DNA of 51,390 nucleotides from Pelethousia sp034928145 (GTDB lineage: Bacteria > Bacillota > Clostridia > Christensenellales > CAG-138): positions 1-51,390 of the forward strand of contig JAYFPE010000045.1 in the NCBI GenBank assembly GCA_034928145.1, written 5' to 3'. Both the position numbers and the translations under genes were made by a program. Positions 45,491 through 51,390 of the stretch are shown here, piece after piece; the stretch's first letter is position 1; the number at the start of each line of letters is the position of its first letter. The notes beneath the pieces are model-generated. The model made no database searches. It had not been told where the DNA came from and saw only the letters and a list, made by a program, of their open reading frames with translations.

Positions 45491-46470
45491 CCCAGCTCAT
45501 ATCCCTTTTCCAGGCCGGCATCATGTTCGGCACCGTGATCCTCTATGGCGCCACGGGCGAGATCCTTACCGAAAAATCCGGCAACCTCAACCTGGGCGTG
45601 CCCGGCATCATGTATATGGGCGGCATCGTGGGCCTGATGGGCGTGTTTTTCTACGAAATGAACAACCCGGCGCCCAATAAGCTGCTGTGCATCCTTATCG
45701 CCATGGGCTGCGCCTTCGCCGCTTCGGTGCTGGGCGGGCTGATCTACAGTGTGCTCACCATTAGCCTTCGGGCCAATCAAAACGTAACGGGCCTTACCCT
45801 AACCATCTTCGCCAGCGGCTTTGCCAATTTCTTTGGCGGCTCGCTCAACAAGCTGGCCGGCGGCGTGGGTCAGATCTCCGTTGCCACTACCAGCGCCGCC
45901 TTCCGGGCGAGCCTGCCCTTTGCGCAGGATCTGCACCCCATTTTGGGCATGCTGCTGGGCTATGGATTCATGGTGTACCTGGCTGTTGCGCTCGCCTTTG
46001 TGATCAATTGGGTTATCAACCGCACCAGCGTGGGCCTCAACCTCAGAGCTGTGGGCGAAAACCCCGCCACGGCGGACGCTGCCGGCATCAACGTAACCCG
46101 CTATAAATACCTCGCCACCTGCATCGGCGCCGGCATCTCCGGCCTGGGCGGCCTCTACTACGTGATGGACTATACGAAGGGCACCTGGGATAGCGATGGC
46201 GGCATCGAACGGCTGGGTTGGCTGGCCGTGGCCCTGGTCATCTTTTCCAGCTGGAAGTCTAAGCGCGGTATCTGGGGCGCGTACCTGTTCGGCATGCTCT
46301 CCTGGCTCTATTTTTACCTGCCCGGCCTCACCCGCAGATCCATGGAGCTCTTTAAGATGCTGCCCTATCTGGTGACGGTGATCGTGCTGGTGGTGGTCTC
46401 CCTGCGGCGCAGCCGTGAAAACCAGCCCCCGGCAGGCTTGGGCTTACCCTACTTCCGCGAAGAAAGATAA
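45487..46470 (+). CDS. BMP-type ABC transporter permease 2
   Basis: The second, shorter permease (327 residues), related to NupC. It starts at an ATGA overlap behind AAGGAGG. Typical segments are GEILTEKSGNLNLGVPGIMY and GLNLRAVGENPATADAAGIN. It is the last gene of the transporter operon. Confidence 0.93.
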   Translation: MTQLISLFQAGIMFGTVILYGATGEILTEKSGNLNLGVPGIMYMGGIVGLMGVFFYEMNNPAPNKLLCILIAMGCAFAASVLGGLIYSVLTISLRANQNVTGLTLTIFASGFANFFGGSLNKLAGGVGQISVATTSAAFRASLPFAQDLHPILGMLLGYGFMVYLAVALAFVINWVINRTSVGLNLRAVGENPATADAAGINVTRYKYLATCIGAGISGLGGLYYVMDYTKGTWDSDGGIERLGWLAVALVIFSSWKSKRGIWGAYLFGMLSWLYFYLPGLTRRSMELFKMLPYLVTVIVLVVVSLRRSRENQPPAGLGLPYFREER

Positions 46471-46494
46471 GGCGCGGCAATATCACAAAAACGA

Positions 46495-46523
46495 AAAAGG
46501 GACGGCAAGAGCCGTCCCTTTGT
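46495..46523. terminator. Bidirectional terminator
   Basis: AAAGGGACGGC and GCCGTCCCTTT pair around AAGA. It has T-rich flanks on both strands and serves the transporter operon and the convergent small gene at 46533. Confidence 0.9.
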
Positions 46524-46532
46524 TATGCCGGC

Positions 46533-46808
46533 TTATAGGTCAATTTCCCCGCGCCCATAGCGCACCCCATATTCAAACGCGCGCTCACAGAGGATTCGCT
46601 GTATGGCCTCACATGCATTTATAATAGAAAGGACTTGCGGGCTTTCCCCATTCAAATTGCCCTGCAATTTGGCGCTGATATACCGCCGCGCATCCGAAAT
46701 CTGGCCGTACAGCTTTTCGCACTCCCCGACAAAGCAATCCTCCACCGGATAGCCGTCCTCGGGTTCCGCCTGACCGATCATGATGTCGTAGAATTTCTCG
46801 AAATCCAT
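46533..46808 (-). CDS. Small soluble protein of unknown function, possibly DUF6809-like
   Basis: A 91-residue, largely helical acidic protein (MDFEKFYDIMIGQAEPEDGY). The C-terminal pattern of helix plus AFEYGVRYGRG resembles the small clostridial family DUF6809, but I am not sure. Its upstream region is unusually AT-rich and contains three copies of a 13-base box and an extended -10. It is monocistronic. Confidence 0.6.
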   Translation of the reverse strand: MDFEKFYDIMIGQAEPEDGYPVEDCFVGECEKLYGQISDARRYISAKLQGNLNGESPQVLSIINACEAIQRILCERAFEYGVRYGRGEIDL

Positions 46809-46820
46809 ACAAAAACCCTA

Positions 46821-46901
46821 TTCCTAAAATTGAACTCATTCTAGTCCTATTATAACATGCCCTTTTCTTAAAATTGGACGCAGAAGGTTCCATTTTAGGA
46901 A
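46821..46901. repeat. Three 13-bp boxes upstream of the 46533 gene
   Basis: TTCCTAAAATTGA at 46821-46833, TTCTTAAAATTGGA at 46865-46878, and the inverted TCCATTTTAGGAA at 46889-46901. They bracket a minus-strand TGT-TATAAT promoter (TATAAT at 46849-46854), the arrangement of regulator-binding sites. Confidence 0.65.
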
Positions 46902-46990
46902 GAGGAATGGCCACGCAGCCGCGGGCCCTGTGGAATACGCCGGATACCGGTTATGATGCGCCGATCAAAGGTTAAGAATGAAAAAAGCGC

Positions 46991-47027
46991 AAAAAGCGGC
47001 ATTGCCCGCAAGGCAACGCCGCTTTTC
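46991..47027 (-). terminator. Terminator of serC-serA
   Basis: AAAAGCGGC (46992-47000) and TTGCC pair with GGCAA and GCCGCTTTT (47018-47026); on the minus strand TTTTTGCGCTTTTTT follows. Confidence 0.9.
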
Positions 47028-47041
47028 TTATTGCGTTTGCT

Positions 47042-47950
47042 TTACTTGCCAAACGCCTCAATGATATCCACAATTTCAGCACCGATGCGCTTCTGGGCCT
47101 CCACGGTGGCGGCGCCGATGTGGGGCGTACAAGAGACGGCGGGGTGGGAATAGAGGGCGTGGTTATTGGCGGGCTCGGAGGCGTAAACATCCAGGCCGGC
47201 GGAGCGGACCTTGCCGCTATTGAGGGCCTCGAGGAGGGCGTCCTCATCCACGTTGTTGCCCCGGCTGGTATTGACGAGAACCACGCCATCCTTCATCTTG
47301 GCGATATTCTCGGCATTGATCAGGGGTTTACCGTCGATGGAGGGGGTGTGCAGAGAGATAAAATCGGATTTTGCAAGCAACTCATCCATCTCCACATAGC
47401 GCATGGTGTCGCACTCCAGGCCATCCACATGGAAGATATCATAAGCCAACACTTTCATGCCCAGGGCCTGCGCCATCTTGCCCAGGGCCTGGCCGATGCG
47501 GCCATAGCCGATCACACCCAGGGTTTTGCCGCCGATTTCGATACCCTTGCCGCAGGCCTTCTTTTCCCATTTATCTTCGCGCATGGTATGGCCGCAAATG
47601 GAGATAAAGCGGGCGCAGGAGAGCATGTGAGCCAGCGCCAGCTCTGCCACGGATTCGCTGCTGGCCCTGGGGGTGTTCTTCACGGCGATGCCGTTGGCTT
47701 CCGCATAGCTGACGTCGATGTTATCCACGCCTACGCCGCCGCGGATGATTAGCTTAAGCTGGCCGCCCTTAGCCGCGTCGATGTGTTGGGCGCGAACCTT
47801 GGTGGCGGAACGCACCACGCAGACATCAAAATCCCGAAGGGCAGCGCCCAAAGCATCGGGCTCGTAGAACTGCTCTACTACTTCATGGCCGTTGGCCTTG
47901 AGTTGGGCCAGGGCGCTTTTATCCATACCGTCTGTTACAAGAATACGCAT
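47042..47950 (-). CDS. serA: D-3-phosphoglycerate dehydrogenase, short form
   Basis: It oxidises 3-phosphoglycerate to 3-phosphohydroxypyruvate, the first step of serine synthesis. It has 302 residues, thus without the C-terminal ACT domain that gives serine feedback in longer forms. The NAD loop GYGRIGQALG, the catalytic arginine in NTSRGNNVDE, the glutamate in ASEP and the histidine in CTPHIGAAT are present. It follows serC by 18 bases in one operon. Other 2-hydroxyacid dehydrogenases share these motifs; the serC neighbour decides the call. Confidence 0.93.
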   Translation of the reverse strand: MRILVTDGMDKSALAQLKANGHEVVEQFYEPDALGAALRDFDVCVVRSATKVRAQHIDAAKGGQLKLIIRGGVGVDNIDVSYAEANGIAVKNTPRASSESVAELALAHMLSCARFISICGHTMREDKWEKKACGKGIEIGGKTLGVIGYGRIGQALGKMAQALGMKVLAYDIFHVDGLECDTMRYVEMDELLAKSDFISLHTPSIDGKPLINAENIAKMKDGVVLVNTSRGNNVDEDALLEALNSGKVRSAGLDVYASEPANNHALYSHPAVSCTPHIGAATVEAQKRIGAEIVDIIEAFGK

Positions 47951-47968
47951 GCTTTTGTACCTCTCTGC

Positions 47969-49057
47969 TTATTTGTGCTCGGCTTCAAATTTCGTGAGGA
48001 AATCGACCAGGGCCTCTACGCCATCCTTGGGCATGGCGTTGTAAATGGAGGCGCGAAGCCCCCCTACGCTCTTGTGGCCCTTGAGGTTATCGTAGCCTGC
48101 GGCCTTGGTGGCGGCCACTACCTCGGCGTCCAGTTCCTTGCTCTCGGTAACGAAGGGGATATTCATCAGGGAGCGGAATTCTTTATCTACCGCGCCCTTG
48201 AACATCTTGGAGCTATCGAGAAAATCATACATAAGTTTGGCCTTTTCTTCGTTGCGTTTGGCCATGGCCTCTAGGCCGCCGATGCTCTTGAGGTATTTGA
48301 ATACCTTGCCGCAAACGTAGATGCACCAGGTGTTGGGGGTGTTATACATGGAGCCGTTTTCGGCGTGGGTGTCGTAGCGCATATAGGTGGGGATCTTGTC
48401 GTCCAGATCGGTGCGGATGAGATCCTCGCGGATGATGGCGATTACCATGCCCGCAGGACCGATGTTCTTCTGCACGCCGCCGTAGATAAGGCCGTAATCG
48501 CTCACATTGCAGGGCTTGGAGAGGAACATGGAGGATTGGTCGGAGACCAGAACCTTGCCCTTGGTGTTGGGCAGCTGGCGGTAGGTGGTGCCGTGGATGG
48601 TCTCGTTTTCGCAGATGTAAACATAGTCCGCATCGGGGCTGACGGCTAGGTCGGATACATCGGGAATGTAGCTGTAATTGCGGTCTTCACTGGTGGCGAT
48701 GAGATTGACCTTGCCGTACTTCTTGGCTTCTTTATAGGCCTTCTTGCTCCATGCGCCGGTGACGATATAATCCGCCACGCCGTTCTTCATCAAATTCATG
48801 GGGATCATGGCGAACTGCAAGGTAGCGCCTCCCTGAATGAAGAGCACCTTGTAATTATCGGGAATGCCCATCAGCTCGCGCAGGTCTGCCTCGGCCTCAT
48901 CAATGATGGTCTGGAAGACTTTGGAGCGGTGGCTCATCTCCATCACGCTCATGCCGCTGCCGCGGTAATTGAGCACTTCCGCCGCGACTTCCTCAAGCAC
49001 TGGTTCGGGCAGCATGCTGGGGCCGGCGGAAAAGTTGTAGATACGGTCATACTTCAT
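47969..49057 (-). CDS. serC: Phosphoserine aminotransferase
   Basis: This PLP enzyme transfers the amino group of glutamate to 3-phosphohydroxypyruvate. The ATG at 49057 (MKYDRIYNFSAGPSMLPEPV) follows GGAGAGAACAACA and gives 362 residues, the standard length; an upstream ATG at 49078 would add seven odd residues. The PLP lysine lies in YGGVQKNIGPAG. First gene of the serC-serA operon. serB is not in the window. Confidence 0.96.
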   Translation of the reverse strand: MKYDRIYNFSAGPSMLPEPVLEEVAAEVLNYRGSGMSVMEMSHRSKVFQTIIDEAEADLRELMGIPDNYKVLFIQGGATLQFAMIPMNLMKNGVADYIVTGAWSKKAYKEAKKYGKVNLIATSEDRNYSYIPDVSDLAVSPDADYVYICENETIHGTTYRQLPNTKGKVLVSDQSSMFLSKPCNVSDYGLIYGGVQKNIGPAGMVIAIIREDLIRTDLDDKIPTYMRYDTHAENGSMYNTPNTWCIYVCGKVFKYLKSIGGLEAMAKRNEEKAKLMYDFLDSSKMFKGAVDKEFRSLMNIPFVTESKELDAEVVAATKAAGYDNLKGHKSVGGLRASIYNAMPKDGVEALVDFLTKFEAEHK

Positions 49058-49190
49058 TGTTGTTCTCTCCTTCATCATTGTAGATTGTGTGGATATGCAT
49101 TGTGGCGTTAACCGCCAATCCGAGGGCGGCCTGGGAAAGCACCGAGAAGCCCCGCCTTGTATCTAAAACGAAGACAGGTTTTACGGATAA

Positions 49191-49219
49191 ATTATATACC
49201 AGCGGAAACGGCAGCGCAA
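49191..49219 (-). promoter_or_regulatory. Promoter of serC-serA
   Basis: On the minus strand TTGCGC (49214-49219), 17 bases, TATAAT (49191-49196). A leader of about 125 bases follows, in which I see no recognisable riboswitch. Confidence 0.75.
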
Positions 49220-49278
49220 CCGGGAAAAAGCAAAAATAGTAAGTAATTCAAAAAATTTTTTAGGCAACTTTTCGCATA

Positions 49279-49301
49279 CAAAAAATGCTCCCTCGGGAGC
49301 A
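49279..49301 (-). terminator. Terminator of the coiled-coil zinc-ribbon gene
   Basis: TGCTCCC (49286-49292) pairs with GGGAGCA (49295-49301); on the minus strand TTTTTTG follows. Confidence 0.9.
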
Positions 49302-49326
49302 AAAAGCTGAGGAGGGAGCTGCACTT

Positions 49327-49722
49327 TCAGCGCAGCTGGGTGCCGCAATCACCGCAGAATTTACAGCCGGCCTCGATCTCACCGCCGCAAACCGGGCATA
49401 GCTGTGCAGCGTCTGCGGCCTGATCGCTCCGCTGCTTTTGCTCGGCCTCCTTATCGCGCTTAATGGCATCGATCTCCTCCCGCATGGCCTGGATTTTTTG
49501 CTGCCGCTCGCGAATGGCCAGGCAAATCACGGTGGAGCGCTCATCCATGGCCACACCGGTTTGGAATTTTTCCCACATATAGTCGCCCAGGTCGAATTTA
49601 TGCTGGTCGATGGCGTCTTCCTCGGCATGGATGCGCGAATTTAGCCTGCCGATCTCCAAGAGGTCGTTGGTCTTATTGCCCATGTTTTTAGCGAAACCGC
49701 CCAGTTTATTCAAAAAATCCAT
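49327..49722 (-). CDS. Coiled-coil protein with C-terminal zinc ribbon
   Basis: The 131-residue protein has a helical first part, a likely coiled coil (about 65-105, many Arg/Glu/Gln) and a C-terminal zinc ribbon (Cys109, Cys112, Cys123, Cys126). Zinc-ribbon proteins of this build are common in gut Clostridia, function unknown. The ATG at 49722 has GAGGTG seven bases upstream, whereas the ATG at 49728 is too close to that site. It is divergent from the serpin gene. Confidence 0.75.
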   Translation of the reverse strand: MDFLNKLGGFAKNMGNKTNDLLEIGRLNSRIHAEEDAIDQHKFDLGDYMWEKFQTGVAMDERSTVICLAIRERQQKIQAMREEIDAIKRDKEAEQKQRSDQAADAAQLCPVCGGEIEAGCKFCGDCGTQLR

Positions 49723-49850
49723 TTCCATTCACCTCACTGGCAATACCGGGAATCCATCCAGTATTATGCCATAACGAAAAGCGTTTTGCAACCTGCGGGA
49801 CCTGTGGTTCGTTTTATTGATAATAAAGCATATGAGGGGGAGAAGAAAAA

Positions 49851-51098
49851 ATGAGGCGATGGGTGATTTTGATTTTGGCGCTGGCTCTGGGTCTGTCCGC
49901 AGGATGTGGACAGTCATCCCTGCGGCCGCGGTTGGCCGATGCGACTGCGGAAAAACCGGCCTATACGCCCGCGCAGGGGGAAAACCTCCTGCAAAGCCGA
50001 TCTGCCTATGAGGGCTTTAGCATGGAGCTGTTTGCCCGCATCGTGGAGGAAGGAGGGCAGAATCCGGTCATTTCCCCGGCCTCGGCTTATTTCGCCCTAG
50101 CCATGGCCGCCAACGGCGCTTTAGGGGAAACCGAGGCCGCTTTTGACAGCGCCCTGGGCCTTTCCACACCAAACCGTAACGGCCTTTGCCTGGCCCTGGC
50201 TCAAAGTTTAGAGCAGGCAAAGGGCGGTACGGAATTGTCCTTAGCCAATTCCGCCTGGGTGAACGAGGGGCTCACCGTGCAAAAGCCCTTTCTCGATACG
50301 CTGGAAAGCGCCTATGGTGCGGATATGTTCCAGGCCGCGCTGACCTCGGAGGCTGCTATGCAGGCCATAAACCACTGGGTGAAGGAGGAGACCAAGGGCA
50401 TGATCCCCAAGCTGTTTGCGCAGCCGCTGCAAGGGGACAATTTAGTGATGGTGCTCATCAACGCCCTCTACCTCAGCGCCAAGTGGCAATACCCGCTGGA
50501 TGTAGATACTTCTGCGGGCGAATTCCATCTTTCGGCTTCAGAGAGCGTGCAAACCGACTTCATGCGGGGGCGGGCGCAGGAGTTGACCTATATCGAAAAA
50601 GACGGCGTTCAGGGCGTGATCCTGCCCTATGATGATGGGCGGCTGGGCTTCCTGGCCCTGCTGCCGGCGGAAGGCGGGAGCGTGCGGGCGCTGGCGCAGG
50701 GTCTGCGGCAAACGCCGCTTAGCGCTTACCTGGCTACTGGGAAAGAAAAGCCCGTATTCGTGATCCTGCCCAAATTCAGAGTGGAATACGGCTTAAAATC
50801 CTTTAAGGAGGCGTTAAGCGATATGGGCCTCTGTGTCGCCTTTGACGCGGACGCCGCCGAATTCCCGGCTATGGTGAGCGATGCGCCCGGGCCGGTCTAT
50901 ATCGGCGACGTGCTGCAAAAGGTGCGCCTCGATGTGCACGAATTGGGCACGGAGGCTGCCGCCGCCACGGCTGTGATCATGGAAGCGGGCGGCGCGATGG
51001 CGGAATTCCGGGCCTTTGACCGGCCCTTCCTCTATGCCGTCGTGGATTTGGAAACCGGCCTGCCGCTATTTATGGGAATCATGGAGAACCCGGCGTAA
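49851..51098 (+). CDS. Serpin-family protease inhibitor, lipoprotein
   Basis: This 415-residue product has a signal peptide with lipobox SAGC (Cys19) and a complete serpin domain from about residue 50. Serpin landmarks are NPVISPASAYFALAMAANGA, the shutter strand VMVLINALYLSAKWQ, the hinge GTEAAAATAV and FDRPFLYAVVD near the C-terminus. The small-residue hinge (four alanines) is that of inhibitory serpins. By distance from the hinge the scissile bond falls in the E-A-G-G-A-M stretch, so an elastase-like target is plausible. GAGGGGGAGAAG precedes the ATG. It is monocistronic and likely surface-anchored. Confidence 0.93.
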   Translation: MRRWVILILALALGLSAGCGQSSLRPRLADATAEKPAYTPAQGENLLQSRSAYEGFSMELFARIVEEGGQNPVISPASAYFALAMAANGALGETEAAFDSALGLSTPNRNGLCLALAQSLEQAKGGTELSLANSAWVNEGLTVQKPFLDTLESAYGADMFQAALTSEAAMQAINHWVKEETKGMIPKLFAQPLQGDNLVMVLINALYLSAKWQYPLDVDTSAGEFHLSASESVQTDFMRGRAQELTYIEKDGVQGVILPYDDGRLGFLALLPAEGGSVRALAQGLRQTPLSAYLATGKEKPVFVILPKFRVEYGLKSFKEALSDMGLCVAFDADAAEFPAMVSDAPGPVYIGDVLQKVRLDVHELGTEAAAATAVIMEAGGAMAEFRAFDRPFLYAVVDLETGLPLFMGIMENPA

Positions 51099-51110
51099 AG
51101 CGCTTACGCG

Positions 51111-51140
51111 TCAAAAAAGTGGCTGCGGCCACTTTTTTGA
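51111..51140 (+). terminator. Terminator of the serpin gene
   Basis: TCAAAAAAGTGGC (51111-51123) pairs with GCCACTTTTTTGA (51128-51140) around TGCG. The same 13-base arms occur at 106-134 with a different loop. Confidence 0.9.
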
Positions 51141-51390
51141 GTTTATAGGGTTTGCTTGTACCTGCGGCACACCCTCCGGGTGCAACTGATGTCGCCAAAG
51201 GCGACATATCAGCGTGTCGAAAAAGCTCTGGGGGATCGGGGGCCGCAGTACCCGGAGGCTTTAATCGTGAGCGGCGGCGTGTACGCCGCGAGCGAAAAGC
51301 CTTGCTTGCCAAGGCCTTCTCCGCATGAAACAACGACCGCGAGGTACGAGCAGTTGTTTCATGGAAACTCAAAAAAGTGGCATAGCCACT
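51141..51390. repeat. Hairpin-rich repeat array, right copy
   Basis: There is no supported gene here. Hairpins follow one another: CACCC/GGGTG at 51170-51182, TGTCGCC/GGCGACA at 51190-51206, then from 51264 the sequence identical to window bases 1-127 with its own stems. Together with the flanking 13-base-arm hairpins the unit would be about 290 bp if the two ends belong to equivalent copies. Confidence 0.8.

Overview
The window is a GC-rich (roughly 60% by eye) chromosomal segment from a member of the Bacillota, most likely an uncultured gut-type Clostridia. The evidence is the full S10-spc-alpha ribosomal superoperon in clostridial order (with adk-map-KOW protein-infA-rpmJ between secY and rpsM), a type III glutamine synthetase, ECF vitamin-transporter modules, zinc-ribbon (C+) forms of several ribosomal proteins, strong AGGAGG ribosome binding sites and lipoproteins with Ala/Pro/Glu-rich linkers. 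I cannot name the genus.

Layout. 1-180: hairpin-rich repeat DNA; the first 127 bases recur exactly as the last 127. 181-6321 (minus strand): a small Cys-rich protein, glutamate dehydrogenase (gdhA), type III glutamine synthetase (glnN), a YdcF-like protein and an EamA exporter with a tandem-repeat tail. 6512-10433 (plus): secA and prfB, the latter with an intact programmed +1 frameshift. 10602-11108: an orphan lipoprotein. 11341-27179: promoter, structured leader, 32 co-directional genes from rpsJ to rplQ, and a terminator. 27253-29720: a small accessory cluster (two zinc-ribbon membrane proteins, methyltransferase, ECF S component, CsoR-type metal sensor). 29847-36083: ecfA1-ecfA2-ecfT, a small membrane protein, truA, a second ECF S component, rmuC and deoD. 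36251-38230: an isolated chemoreceptor, followed by about 600 bp without genes. 38833-41209: a stand-alone E2-like acyltransferase fold protein and threonine synthase, divergently arranged. 41390-46470: a complete BMP-type nucleoside ABC importer. 46533-49057 (minus): a small unknown gene, then serC-serA. 49327-51098: a coiled-coil/zinc-ribbon protein and a surface-anchored serpin. 51111-51390: the hairpin array again.

How the genes work together: gdhA and glnN assimilate ammonium; serC-serA and thrC make serine and threonine; the superoperon supplies ribosome, Sec translocon and RNA polymerase alpha; the ECF module takes up vitamins or metals with two candidate S components; the BMP importer plus deoD suggest nucleoside salvage. 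Most of the window is conserved housekeeping DNA. I do not see a defence island, CRISPR array, prophage or biosynthetic cluster. The less ordinary items are the hairpin array at both ends, a 40-bp palindrome at an ECF S promoter, the serpin, an E2-like protein without its catalytic histidine, repeated boxes upstream of a small unknown gene, and the tandem-repeat tail of the exporter.
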